A DNA stretch of 64,000 bases from the NCBI GenBank assembly GCA_002682825.1, contig NOKP01000001.1, forward strand, positions 4,467,296 to 4,531,295, read 5' to 3'. The translations under genes and the position numbers were made by a program. Origin of the DNA: Neonectria sp. B-13 (Eukaryota; Ascomycota; Sordariomycetes; Hypocreales; Nectriaceae). Of the stretch, positions 1 to 11,133 are shown one piece after another. The notes under the pieces were generated by a model. It did not search any database. It saw nothing but the letters and a program-made list of their open reading frames with translations, and was not told where the DNA came from. The first letter of the stretch is position 1. Each line of letters opens with the position of its first letter.

Positions 1-1
1 G

Positions 2-559
2 CAAGCCAAGCTTCAGCTTCTGCGCGAAGAGTCGGACAGGGCACTCAACGACTCGAACGACATCTCGGAACTAGGACCAAATCTCATGTCTCAATTCGAG
101 TCCATTGGCGTGGACTTGAATGATCTCATGGCAGCTTGGGAAGAAGGCCGAGCCGCCCTGGCCCTCGGGATCGATAGGAACGAGAAGAGGCTTTCGTCCA
201 TGAGCACTTTGATATCTCCCGCCAGCTCCCTTAGTGGGCTCACCACCGTCGATGAAAGCGGCAATGCTGTGGATGCTCTGAAAGCACTGACGGGCGAGTC
301 GCCGCCCAGCTCCGAGTACAATGGCCCGGTGGAACACGAAACCCTTGAGGTGTTTGAGGCAGTGGCACGGCCGCGGCCACGAAGCATGCTCACTAGAGAG
401 GAGAGAATAGTGAGGATGAAGGAGGAGCGGGAGCAGAAGGCATTTGCACGACAACAAGTCGACGCAACGAAAGGCATGCTCCGCGAACTGGAGACGGTCA
501 TCAACCTGAGACCTCGAACCCGTATGAGTGCCCCAGCTGGACGGATTGTCTCGATGTAA
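2..559 (+). CDS. C-terminal fragment of an unidentified coiled-coil protein (partial, runs off the left edge)
   Basis: The frame is open from base 2 to a TAA at 557-559, giving about 185 residues with no initiator in view, so this is the last exon of a longer gene. The region is hydrophilic. It has a serine-rich middle part and a strongly helical, charged segment near the end (LTREERIVRMKEEREQKAF, then an RELETVINLRPR tail) that looks like a short coiled coil. There is no signal peptide or membrane segment in the visible part. The helical tail recalls the C-termini of fungal vezatin/Inp2-like myosin-binding proteins, but that is only a resemblance from memory and I would not name it. It is transcribed in the same direction as PCNA, about 1.2 kb upstream of it. 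Confidence 0.6.
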   Translation, partial: QAKLQLLREESDRALNDSNDISELGPNLMSQFESIGVDLNDLMAAWEEGRAALALGIDRNEKRLSSMSTLISPASSLSGLTTVDESGNAVDALKALTGESPPSSEYNGPVEHETLEVFEAVARPRPRSMLTREERIVRMKEEREQKAFARQQVDATKGMLRELETVINLRPRTRMSAPAGRIVSM

Positions 560-1747
560 AACCCCATGAGCTTGATCGACACGACCTTGGTTCACAACGA
601 CATCGGCCATAACGCTATCACACGTCGCCATCACACGTTGCCATCACTGGCACTCTTATCAACACGACACAATCATTCTTACTGCCGATCTTCCTTGCTC
701 TGTTGCTCTAATCGCAACGAATAGCACCATCTTCTCGCATGCAACTATGCGCAGACACGCACGCGCCCACAGCGTTTATTCATCAAAGTCACGACGACAT
801 GCACGATCTTTTTCAAGCGGCACACTATCATATAGAACGGAACAGGCGCAATAATGGACACTCGATTTTTTGTGGTTAGGCTAAATTGGGAATTTCTTTT
901 TCCTATCTGATTTCCCTCAGAATTTGTATGCACCACTCTGGAATTTGGGTATCGCGGTATCTTGGTGCTATGATGGGAACCCATGGAGCAGAGTATCCAA
1001 GCAAAAGCAACAGCCACAGCAGCAGCAGCGGGTTTGAAGACACGTGAAAATTTGTCCTTTGGATGAATTTGCCGATGTCTTGCTTTTCTGCTTGCTAGTT
1101 ATTATTTGCTTTAATCTTTTGTTGCCATGTACATAGATGCTTTGACCGCGAACATGAGGGCAACAACTTAGGTATAATGCAGCCCAGCATACTCGATGTT
1201 TGAAACGAAGACAATCAACGAAATTTGCTAGCTACTGACGCCTTGTTCGTCCCTCCCTGCAAAGTGTTAAAATTCCCGAAGATGTACGGATAGAAAGCCA
1301 GATAATACTTATGCACGACCTAATCTTCGTGGATGAAGGAAATTGGATTAATCCGGTCTAGGCCGTTTGTGCCCCGCGTCGAGTTGGCGTCACGACGCGT
1401 CTAATCCCCACCACCACTCGCGGCCCGCGTGTTAAGTGCTTGCTTGCCTTGGTCGCTTCAGCCTTCGAGTAATCTTGGACCCGTCAACCATCCCTCCTCG
1501 CAACCACGACTGTCTCCTTCTCATTCTCCCTCCAACGACCGCTTCCCTTCGACACGCGATCCTCTCCGGTCCCTTTTGACTTCTTGCTCTCTCTACCTCT
1601 CTTTCTACCAATTCAATACCCACAATTCACAACCAGTCGGTCAGTGGCCATTATTCACCCCCGCCTTTTTTTTCTGCCCAGGCACACTCCTCCACAATCG
1701 TCCACGCACCGCCAGATTCAACCAGCTAACGCGCGCGAACGACAGAC
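560..1747. other. Intergenic: 3' flank of the left gene and PCNA promoter/leader
   Basis: No convincing reading frame. The right part is the PCNA upstream region. It holds an ACGCGT site at 1395-1400 and a long pyrimidine-rich leader (about 1490-1680) typical of strongly expressed genes in filamentous ascomycetes. Confidence 0.6.
1395..1400. promoter_or_regulatory. MCB-like element (ACGCGT) upstream of PCNA
   Basis: A palindromic ACGCGT lies about 350 bp upstream of the PCNA start codon. This is the core bound by the MBF complex (Mbp1/Swi6 in budding yeast, Cdc10/Res in fission yeast), which drives G1/S genes including PCNA. The identity of the site rests on the hexamer and the gene it precedes; binding is inferred. 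Confidence 0.5.
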
Positions 1748-2667
1748 ATGTTGGAGGCACGACTCGAACAGGCTAACGTCCTGAAAAGGGTTGTTGACGC
1801 CATCAAGGACCTCGTCCAGGATTGCAACTTCGACTGCAATGACACGGGCATCGCACTGCAGGCTATGGACAACTCCCACGTCGCGTTGGTGTCCATGATG
1901 CTCAAGGCCGAGGCCTTCTCTCCCTTCCGCTGCGACCGCAATATCTCCCTCGGAGTCAACCTCACCTCTCTGACCAAGGTCCTGCGCGCCGCTCAGAACG
2001 AAGACATCCTGACCCTCAAGGCCGAGGACGGCCCTGACGTTCTCAACCTGGTCTTCGAGAGCAGCGAGAATGACCGTATCAGCGAGTACGACCTCAAGCT
2101 CATGGATATCGACCAGGAGCACCTTGGTATCCCGGATACCGAGTACGCTTCCACCATTGCCATGCCTGCATCCGAGTTCCGACGCATCTGCACGGACTTG
2201 GCTGCCATGTCAGAGTCAGGTAGGTTTCTGTTCTGCCTTTCCTCGAGTAAAGGCCCAGCCCCAATTCTAACGCTGAATTTCTTCACTGTAGTTAGCATCG
2301 AAGCCTCCAAGGACGGTGTCAAATTTTCGTGCAACGGCGACATTGGCAACGGTTCCGTGACCCTACGAAGCCACACCAACGTTGAGAAGCCCGAGCTCAA
2401 CGTCGACATTGAGCTGACGGAGCCTGTGTCCCTGACTTTCTCCCTCAAGTACCTGGTCAACTTCTGCAAGGCCGCCGCCCTCTCGACCCAGGTCAAGATT
2501 TGCCTTTCCAATGAAGTGCCGCTCCTGGTCGAGTACACCCTTGCAGGCAGCAGTTACCTGCGATTTTACCTTGCGCCCAAGGTAGGTTAACCCTCTTGTG
2601 ATGCTTGGCGCTCACATGTTGGTATCATTGTGCTAATACGCGAGTCCAGATTGGCGACGACGAGTAA
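1748..2667 (+). CDS. POL30 / pcn1: Proliferating cell nuclear antigen (sliding clamp)
   Basis: PCNA is the homotrimeric DNA clamp that tethers polymerase delta and recruits PIP-box partners in replication and repair. Exons are 1748-2219, 2292-2581 and 2650-2667, coding for 259 residues, the normal eukaryotic length. The protein starts [20 protein letters not shown] and carries the family landmarks [11 protein letters not shown], the linker-loop region [11 protein letters not shown] and, near the end, YLRFYLAPK followed by IGDDE from the last exon. Splicing of intron 1 joins MSES to [13 protein letters not shown], the usual PCNA sequence. Intron 1 is 72 nt, a multiple of three with no in-frame stop, so an unspliced message would remain open across it. 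The last exon encodes only five residues. An MCB site lies upstream. Confidence 0.97.
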
Positions 2668-3692
2668 ACTTCGGCCCCAGAACGTGACATGACACCATCC
2701 TACCTAATCAGCCGGCGTTGCGAGGACGTGGTGATCCTGCTTTGGCGCAGAGGGGGGTTCCGCCGAGGAAATGGATACCATGGATTTATTTACAGGGGGA
2801 AGGGGGTCATCAGAAGGATATCAGATATGTTACTAGAGGAAGTACAAGCCATGGGTGTATGATGGCTTGCTGTGAGCTAGGTAGCTAAGTAGCTGGCGGC
2901 CCTGACACGATAATGATTTCAAAGCCTTTTGTTTTGGTTGCCCAACGAACGTCTGTCTTGTACGTGGTCAAATGTTCCGTGAGTGATTAGAGTCACAAGA
3001 GCAGTGTGAAATTAAGAAGCACTACGTTATCTTATCACGTCCCTTGGTATTTGTTGACATGAAGGAAAAAGTCCTGAGGTCGTTGGGAAGGGCTTTTTTT
3101 TTTTGCCGTCTTTTGGAGAGACGAAAGTTGAACACAGACGTTTGGGCGAGGGGGGAAAGAGTGAGTAGACGCAAAAAGAGAAAGAAGGTGCGGGGCAAAA
3201 CGCATCGCATTGGATCTTGGCGGGGAACATCCGTCACTAGCAAGCCCAACTTCGGTTGACTCAAACGCCAGTCATCTGAAAGGGCGTCGTTCGTTGTGCA
3301 TTTCAGCTCACTTCTCTCTTCTCTCTTCCCTCCCTCTACCTATATATCTCCTGTGACGGCTTGTTTGAGGCAGCAGAGGTTATTGCTTTCGGTAGTGGCA
3401 CGCCAACCAGCCAGACTTTGACACGAGCGAGTTCGACTGCAAGAAAAGACTTCCTAGGCGTTATCCTGAGGTCCTACGTTACTTATCTACGGAGCACCCG
3501 AGTACGAGTACAGAAGAATCTGTTCTGTCAAGTGTCATCCGTCACAGTCACATCCATCCGGCGCCCGTTGCATCCGCACAACCTCCCTAGGAAGCCAGCC
3601 AACTCCCCATTAGCCAGTCAAACCCCCGTCATTCCGCCCTCGCCTGCCAAGGGACTCTCTCCGTCACAACTCGGCGACTACCACAAATTGCC
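2668..3692. other. Intergenic between PCNA and pyridoxal kinase
   Basis: Holds the PCNA 3' flank, a T-run at about 3093-3102 and the pyridoxal kinase leader with CT-rich tracts (3308-3340). Short open frames here have no recognisable content. Confidence 0.6.
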
Positions 3693-5094
3693 ATGCCCGA
3701 CTCCCTCCCAGTGCCCGAAACGCGGGTTCTCGCCGTCGCGAGCCACGTACGACTGCGAATGATTCACTGCCCCTCTAAAAACAGTGCAACTTGACTGACA
3801 TTGTGCCCTCGCTTTCCAGGTTGTCTCTGGGTAAGATATATGGTTTCGTCTTCTGGCTACGGGCAGTAAATGCCGATTTTTACTCGATTTTGCTTGGTCA
3901 TACTCGGATTGGCGCAACTCAACTTTACTGACTTGAGCGGTGCTCAGGTATGTGGGGAACAAGATTGCCGTCTTCGTGCTGCAGTCTCTAGGATGCGATG
4001 TCGCAGCCCTCAATACCGTGCAATTCAGTAAGTTCCTCCTCCACCGCGCAGTCCGCACAAGATGAAAAGAGTCGGGGGGGACGCACAACATCTGACGCAC
4101 TGTTCGTGCCAAAGGCAACCACACCGGCTACAGGCAATGGAAAGGAACCAAGGTCTCGGCGCAGGAGATCCAGGACCTGTACGACGGCCTGAAACAGTCG
4201 TACCTCGACGACTTTGACATGATGCTCTCCGGATACATCCCCGGCGCCGAAGCCGTCAATGCCGTGGGCGCCATCGGCCGCGAGCTTCAGGAGAAGTCAA
4301 AGGGGATTCCCGGCAAGTTCTTCTGGGTTCTCGACCCCGTCATGGGCGACAACGGTAGGCTCTACGTCGCCGAGGACGTCGTCCCGGCCTACAGGTCTCT
4401 CATCCACCATGCGGATCTCATCCTGCCCAACCAGTTCGAGGCCGAGTATGTCACCCTGTCCCTCTCCAGCTCTAGTTCTCGTCATGTGCACTAACATACG
4501 TCTGTCTCGAGGCTGCTCTCCGAGTCAAAGATCGTCGACATGGCCAGCCTCACCAACGCCATCCAGCTCATGCATGACAAGTACAAAGTCCCTCACATCG
4601 TCATCACCTCGGTCAACCTCGACGCTCCGGACCAGCCTCCCTCGCACCTCTCCGTCATCGGCTCCAGCATGACCTCTACCGGCAAAGCCCGCCTCTTCAA
4701 GATCGTCTTCCCCTCCATCGACTGCTACTTCAGCGGCACCGGCGACATGTTCGCTGCCCTCATGGTTATCCGTATGCGCGAGGCCGTCCACCACGCAAGC
4801 GGAGGGGTGCGCTTCACCCCCAGCTGGCTCAGCGATGACAGCGTCCCTGCCGTCGAGCTGCCCCTCGCCAAGGCTGCAGAGAAGGTTCTCGCCAGCATGC
4901 ACGAGGTGCTGTCCAAGACGAGCAAGGGCATGACCAAGGTCGTCGACCGCACCACCGACGACATGGCGCCCGAGGACCGGGTCGATGACAAGAAGGTCCA
5001 CCTGGTGAGAAGCAAGGCGGCTGAGCTGCAGCTCGTGAGGAATCTCGACTGCCTGCGCTCGCCGTCGACGCAGTTCCCGGCCAAAGCAATGTAG
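3693..5094 (+). CDS. BUD16: Pyridoxal kinase (PfkB/ribokinase superfamily)
   Basis: Phosphorylates pyridoxal, pyridoxine and pyridoxamine with ATP in the vitamin B6 salvage pathway. Five exons (3693-3746, 3820-3830, 3948-4027, 4115-4445, 4512-5094) give 352 residues. Exon 2 is a micro-exon of 11 nt, but phase and sequence across it are right (RVLAVASHVVSGYVGNKIA). Landmarks in order are the substrate-binding start VLAVASHVVSGYVGN, LNTVQFSNHTGY, the pyridoxal-kinase signature WVLDPVMGDNGRLY, LPNQFEAELLS, and the catalytic GTGD in FSGTGDMFAAL. The C-terminal part after the ribokinase core is about 110 residues, as in other fungal homologues. It converges with the dUTPase gene, leaving 266 bp between stops. 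The initiator is the first ATG that joins in phase to the second exon. Confidence 0.93.
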
Positions 5095-5360
5095 ATGGAC
5101 AGACACTGGACGATAGAAGACAGCTTCAACCAGCTGTCATATAGACGAAGGCAGAATAGACGCGCATGCAAGGAAAAAAGGAACGGCGTTGTGCTTACGT
5201 TCCTATGTATTGGTCCATTGTTTTGTCGTCTATGGTGGTTCTAAACCCCACGTGCCGTATTCCCCTTTCAACCCCTCCTGAAAGCCAAAGGTCTAGTAGA
5301 TTCCCGTGGTAGCCCTAACTTGTTCGTTGACTCATAAAATTAATCTAGTATCCATCACGC

Positions 5361-5938
5361 TTAGCCGGTGCTGCCAAAGCCGCCGGCACCTCGCACGCTC
5401 TCCTCGAGCTCCTGGACCTCGACGACCTCGGGGGTGTAGATACGCTCGAGGACGAGCTGAGCGACGCGGTCGCCCTCCTTGATCTCAAAGTCAGTCTCGG
5501 CGTGGTTGAACAGCAGCACCTTGACCTGGCCGCGGTAGTCAGCGTCAATGACACCTGCACCAGTGTCGATGAAGTGCTTGGAAGCAAGGCCGGAGCGGGG
5601 GGCAATGCGGCCGTCTGGAATTGCAAAACAGGCTTTGGTCAGCGTCTGATGATCCATAAGTCCATAAATGTGGCAAGTCAAAACATACAGGTTCCCGCGG
5701 GAACGGCCATGCTGATATCTGTGTCAACGAGAGCCTTGCCGCGGCTAGGGATGGTGGTGTCGCGCGCGGCGTAGATGTCGTAGCCAGCCGCAAAGGCGCT
5801 GCCGCGAGTGGGCAGCCGACCCTTGTCGGAGAGCTTCTTGACTTGCAAAGGGATTGGTTCCATTGCGGCGGTGGTCTTGATGCGCTTGGCAGGAGGAGAG
5901 GAGACGGCGGTGTTGTTGGACTCGGGGGCGGCGGACAT
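5361..5938 (-). CDS. DUT1: Deoxyuridine 5'-triphosphate nucleotidohydrolase (dUTPase)
   Basis: Hydrolyses dUTP to dUMP and pyrophosphate, keeping uracil out of DNA and supplying the thymidylate pathway; acts as a homotrimer. Two exons (5938-5689 and 5614-5361) encode 167 residues. All five dUTPase motifs are visible: [47 protein letters not shown] and the C-terminal glycine-rich arm [10 protein letters not shown], which closes over the active site. A short Ser/Thr-rich N-terminus with PPAKRIK could act as a nuclear signal. The 74-nt intron interrupts motif 2 just before its Gly. An ACGCGT site and two ACGCGA copies lie 110-130 bp upstream, consistent with G1/S expression. Confidence 0.96.
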
Positions 5939-6358
5939 GTTGATGGAGGAGAATTGACAGAGGAAGAGATGAAAGTTGCGTCGAGGTTGAGTTTGATCAG
6001 TCAGGAGGACGAGGAGGAGAAGGAGGTTGAAGAGCTTCGTGGGGACGCGACGCGAGGGGCGGTGACGCGTGGGGCAATTGGCCAATGGGGGAGCGTGATA
6101 TTAAGTGCTTGCTTCTTCGATGTTCATGGCCGAGTTTTGGGGGGTTGGGCGCTCAGACAATCCATATCACAAAAGAAGATCCGAGTCAGGGAGAGGAAAC
6201 TGGGGAACATGTGCTTATTCGAAACGCAAGTATCTAGAGTGAGTACATGTCTAGGAGTGCAGTGGTGGGGTTTTACAGCCTGGTTGACCTAGTCGCAGTT
6301 GTCATCATCCAGCATTCTACTACCGATACCCATATATACATACGCCTTCAACGCGATT
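5939..6358. other. Intergenic: dUTPase promoter and CENP-K 3' flank
   Basis: Contains the MCB cluster (6045-6070). No gene is seen. Confidence 0.6.
6045..6070. promoter_or_regulatory. MCB cluster (two ACGCGA, one ACGCGT) upstream of dUTPase
   Basis: ACGCGA occurs at 6045-6050 and 6050-6055, and the full palindrome ACGCGT at 6065-6070, about 110-130 bp before the dUTPase ATG on the minus strand. Clustered MluI-box cores are the known binding site of MBF-type complexes, and dUTPase is a usual target. Function is inferred. Confidence 0.55.
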
Positions 6359-7395
6359 CTAAGCCTCCAGCTCCCGGCCAAAGTCAATCAGCCTGAGCCT
6401 CGTCGCATCCTTGGGATGGAACTGAGCCACCTTGGAGCGCACAAGAAACCGCGCCGCCGCCGATTCCCTTGGCAGCTGGACATAGGACGCCGCGATGTTG
6501 CCCTGGGCTTCAGACAGCGCGTTGAGAAGCTCCTCCGTGAGCTGCCTCATCTCCGCGCCGGCAGCGGCAACCTCGTCTTGCTGTCCCGCGCTCTCGCCCT
6601 GCCCGCCATCGCCAGCCTGGCCCCAGATCTCGTCGATTCGCCGCTGTCGCTTGTCGTGATGCGCTGCACCGCCTGGGGCCTTCTTCAGCTTTCCCTGCGA
6701 GCTGAAGCCCGCTGCGAGATCGTCGCCCTCGATGTCCATGAGATCGCCCACTACAGGGCCGCCGAGCTCTTCCGCTGCGAGCATCGGCGCGAGGTTGTCG
6801 TTGATAAACCCGAGCAGTGTCTTCATGAGCTTTGACGTTTCCCGGTCGTACCCCTTTTTCTTCTTCCTCAGCTCGTCGAGTCGCTCTCGCGCCCCGTCTT
6901 CTGGGGTCACGTCGGCATTGGCGTCCAGTTCATTGCGGAGGGACTGGATGCGCGCTGCGAGAGCATCCTTGAGCAGATTTTGGTCCTTGAGTCTGGCCTG
7001 GTCCGCCTCCAACTGGCGCGCGACCAACTCGTGGCCAGCGCGTTGTGAGGCAAGATAGGCATTGGACTCTTGGATTGTCTGATGCGTCTTGCGCAGGGCC
7101 AGCAAGGCCGGTAGGAGGGATCCCGGAAACGGCAGAAAGGGCTCCGAGTCTGTTACCTCTTCCAGAGCCGTCTTGATCACTTGAGCCTGCTCTGCAACGG
7201 ATTGGGGAAGCTGGGCTTGGCTCGAACGAAGCTGGTCGCTGGTCAACGGCCGACGACATGGGCTCCACCAGAAAGATGACTTACCTTTTGCAACTCATCC
7301 TCGTGTTCTTGGACCTTCCTCTGAAGCTCCTTCAATGTGCGGTCGAGATTGGCGGTGTATAGCTGCGCCTCTGCGCCCTGCGACCTCTCATTCAT
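6359..7395 (-). CDS. Inner kinetochore protein CENP-K / Sim4 homologue
   Basis: Two exons (7395-7285 and 7231-6359, 53-nt intron) encode 327 residues. The protein is almost entirely helical. The N-terminal two thirds read as coiled coil (TLKELQRKVQEHEDELQK, then QLEADQARLKDQNLLKDALA). The C-terminus ends FHPKDATRLRLIDFGREL, closely matching the end of vertebrate CENP-K (HPEDPTRIRLEAF). A middle LLGFINDNLAPM resembles its LGEFLEDHFPLP. CENP-K works with CENP-H in the CCAN/Sim4 complex at centromeres; Mcm22 is the budding-yeast counterpart. The start at 7395 comes from an upstream exon, because the long reading frame itself has only a TTG at its head. It is divergent from the KH-domain gene. 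Alternative: another coiled-coil kinetochore subunit. Confidence 0.72.
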
Positions 7396-8976
7396 TTTCT
7401 GGCAAAGCAAGCTCCACAGGCGCTATTTTTGCGAATCAGAGAGGGCTCGCCCAGGCTCGGTGTGAGCAGCAGAACGGGCTGTTGAAGATGGCGGTCGAGG
7501 GTTTTCGCTGCCCGAGATGAGGTGGACCACCCATGCACGGCCAGTGCCGACAGATGCGCGATGCGCGATGCGCTGGACCGGCACCGGGTTGGGGCGCACC
7601 GGCGAGTCTGGATGCGACAATTGCGCTTTCGCAAGAGCGGACGAAGGCTCGTCGAACAGCGACTCGGATTCGAGGTTGAAAATGGCCCCGGGAATACTCG
7701 GCGCCTCTCGCTGTTGGTTATCGCAATTGTGCAGGATGTGATTCAGATGAGGCTTTCGGCCCGGGTGACGCGCGCAATGCCCTTGATCAGAGAGCTGTCG
7801 CGTACTAGTAGCTCCCTGTTGGTTGGTGTGGTTGTTGTGGTGTGGGTGGTGTGGTGGCCCGGGTACTTATGCACTGTAACGCGCACGGTATTGTTCGATG
7901 ACAGGGAGTGGGAGATGGGTGGCCGGGTGGGGGACGTGGCTGGCAAACTGTATTCGTATCCCCCAGGTTCCCCAAGGCGGCTCGGCTGCTCCCCTGGACA
8001 GCTCCCCCAGACCGGCTGCGCGGGAGTCTCCGCACTGTGTGCCAATACCCACTCAACCACTCAAACCGCCGATGGCAGAGCCTTCCACGTGACCTGCCAG
8101 CACACCCAACATTCCATGGTGAAGTCGTTTCAGCTGTTTCTCCGGAACCTTCTCCCAAACTTCCCACCCCCGACTAACGACTCTGGTCATCTCCCTCCCC
8201 CCCTTTCATTCGGCCGCTGAGGTTTCTCATCGTTCCCATTCTCAGCGACTATCATAGATTGGTCCTGACACCTTTTTCTTCCTTCCTTCTCCATCTCCTC
8301 GGATTGGTCGCCTCCGTCTTGTTTCTGCCTTGTCCGCCCCCTCCCGTGCGCGCGAAAGCAAACAAACTCCCACCCGGCCCTCGAAAACGTGCTCCTCCCT
8401 CCGCTCGTCCTTCTTCCCACATTGTGGCCAGCGACTTGCGACGCGACAAAACCCTCTTATTCGCCCGTCCCAGCTGATCGGAGGCGTTTGCGACACCTAG
8501 GAACCCGTGGTCACAAGGTTTGAGCTGAGCACTTGCCTCTTCCTTTCTGCTTTTCAGACCTCCGTCCCAGTATCGATAATCGCTTCACCTCTCCTCAACC
8601 ACTCAACTTCATCATCACAAGCCATCATCTCCGCCCTTTCCTTCCCACACACCGTCTGGGAAATCTTCCGGGTACTGCCATTTCGACGCCCGTTGCAAGA
8701 CTTCTGGAGTCCGCCCTGAACACGAGAAAGGATTACCCTTGAGACCACATTATCCTTCCACTCAACCCGTCACTCCGTCACTCTGGGCAGCGCCCCTCGC
8801 GACACCAGTCACTTCACGAATACTTCACCGAAGCGCGATCCCATCGATCCAAAGTCACTACACCAGCACGTTTTCCTTCGAAAACCCCCTGAGTGTAAAT
8901 AAGACGAAATAAAGATCGTTTCATCATCGAGACAAGAACAAGACATTCGCCCGTGATCCATTTACATCAAAGCAAA
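7396..8976. other. Shared divergent upstream region of CENP-K and the KH-domain gene
   Basis: About 1.6 kb with no convincing gene. The right half (about 8160-8900) is CT-rich and probably belongs to a long 5' leader of the KH gene; possible acceptor-like sequence ctgcttttcag at about 8549-8560 hints at a leader intron, which I cannot confirm. Confidence 0.5.
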
Positions 8977-10460
8977 ATGTCCGCCTCGCCCACTACCCAG
9001 CCCACCCAGTCGGCCAAGCGCCCCCTCGAGGAGGCTTCGTCTCCTTCGCGCGCCACCGACCAGCCCGACGCCAAGCGACCTGCCCTCGACAAGGTCATCA
9101 AGCACGATGAAGACGTGGAGTTGCTAGAAGCTCCCGCCGAGCCTATTATCGACATCCTGGAGCAGAACGGCGACGACAAGACCAACGGCGCCAAATCCGA
9201 GCAGGGCGACGCGCCTGCGACTGAGGAAATTTCCGACATCAAAGCCGCTGCCGCCGCCACCGTCGCAGCCTCGGCATCAAACGCAGTCACCTCTGCCGCG
9301 GCCCACGACGAAACCTCCTGGATCCATATCCGCGCCGTCATCTCTAGCCCGGAGGCAGCGACCGTTATCGGAAAGGGAGGCGAGAACGTCTCCAACATTA
9401 GAAAGCTGTCCAATGCCAAGTGCACTGTCAGCGACTACCAAAAGGGAGCTGTCGAGCGTATTCTAACCGTCAGCGGGATAGTGGACGCTGTGGCCAAGGT
9501 AGGTCCCGGTTCTTTCAGGATAGGTATTCCTCGATTTGCGTGCTAACGATTCCCGAGGCCTTTGGTTTGATCATCCGTACCCTCAACAATGAGCCACTGA
9601 GCGAGCCCTCAACCGCGTCCTCCAAGACGTATCCCCTGCGCCTGCTTATTCCCCACATCCTGATCGGCTCCATCATTGGCAAGGGTGGAGCGCGCATCCG
9701 TGAGATCCAAGAAGCTTCTGGCGCGCGCCTGAATGCGTCTGACTCTTGCCTTCCCATGTCAAGTGAACGTTCCCTGGTAGTGATGGGCGTCGCGGACGCC
9801 GTCCACATCGCGACTTACTACGTCGGCAGCACCCTGCTCGAGCAGCTTAACGATAGATTCGGCGGCCCTGCCGCTTCCGCCTACGCGACCCGAAGCGGCG
9901 CCCCTGCTGGCTCCATTCCCGGAGGCATGCAGGTTGTCCCTTACAGCCCCCAACCCGCATCTGGACACTACGGCCGCGGCGAGAACTACGGACGCCACAC
10001 CGAACGTCGCCCCCAGCACATGCCGCCTGCGCCTTACCCTCAGCCGTATCCCCACGCGGCTGCCCAGGGAAACCCCGTGATGCCCATGCAGTACGGTGCG
10101 CAAGGGGGAGCATATGGTGCTGCCCCTCACATCCAGCCTCACATGGCGCCGCACGCCGGTCCCCAGCCGCACGCCGGTGCTCCTCAGGCACAGCCCATGG
10201 CCGGAGCGATCCCCGGCGGCCCGATCACGCAGCAGATCTACATCCCCAACGACATGGTCGGTGCCATTATTGGCAAGGGTGGACAGAAGATCAACGAGAT
10301 ACGCCAGATGAGCAACAGCGTGATCAAGATTAATGAGCCGCAGGACAACAGCAACGAGCGGCTGGTTACCATTACTGGAACAGAGGAGGCCAACCGCATG
10401 GCGCTATACATGCTCTACTCTCGACTTGGTGAGGTGCAAAACAAAACCGGCCAAAACTAA
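8977..10460 (+). CDS. Triple-KH-domain RNA-binding protein (Rnc1/Hek2/Pbp2 type)
   Basis: Two exons (8977-9498, 9558-10460) encode 474 residues; the 59-nt intron has the perfect branch site TGCTAAC. After an Ala- and acid-rich N-terminus (about 1-110) come three KH domains of the PCBP/hnRNP-K type, each with its GxxG loop: VIGKGGENV (about 127), IIGKGGARI (about 216) and IIGKGGQKI (about 415). A long Pro/Gly/His/Gln-rich linker joins KH2 and KH3. Such proteins bind C-rich stretches of mRNA; fission-yeast Rnc1 stabilises the Pmp1 phosphatase mRNA, and budding-yeast Hek2 and Pbp2 act in mRNA localisation and telomere maintenance. The first ATG in frame lies in a CAAAATGTCC context. It converges with the small protein gene downstream. 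Confidence 0.9.
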
Positions 10461-11133
10461 ATTTCTAACCTGTACGCCCTTTAAATAGAATCGGAGAAAC
10501 ATCGCGTCTAATTTGACAGCGACGATTACGAAGACGACGACGACGATATTCCGGGCACTCTTGAAAGAGTGCATTATCTCGGCGACGAGGTGCTTTACAG
10601 TATGGAAAAAGGGGGGTTGGGGGTTTAGTGACCATCTATTCATCTATGTGGAAGAAGACAAGGACACAGCTGTTGCGCAAGTCGTCCAATACCTAGTCAA
10701 GGGCCTGATGGATTTGTGATGGTTGAATGGACGCCGAGTCCCGTCTTCCCAGTTGCGGCTTCAAGGGAATTGGGTCTTGGGCAGGAGGAATGGCATAGAC
10801 AGGTGTAACAGGATGGGAAATTCGCATTTCATCGACTGGGACGAGCTGGCGAGAGTGAAATTGTTTGGTCGGAGTGGGGGCCGCATGTAACACTTGACAG
10901 CTCCCAAGGTACTCGATTATAATGGCGCATTTGATTGTTCTTTTTTTCACTTTGATTGCACATGTTGCAACTTGACACAATCACTTGCTGGTGGATGATT
11001 ATCCCAATAGGTCTGAATTATGTGGTGAAGGTATCCAAAAGAGGCGACTGATATATCCCAAGCGGCCAGCCAAGTGGAGGTATTCGTTCATCAGGTATTG
11101 TTTCGTTTACAGCTTCTTAAGGGGGACATGATA
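10461..11133. other. Convergent intergenic region
   Basis: 3' flanks of the KH gene and of the gene at 11134-11868; nothing else recognised. Confidence 0.5.
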
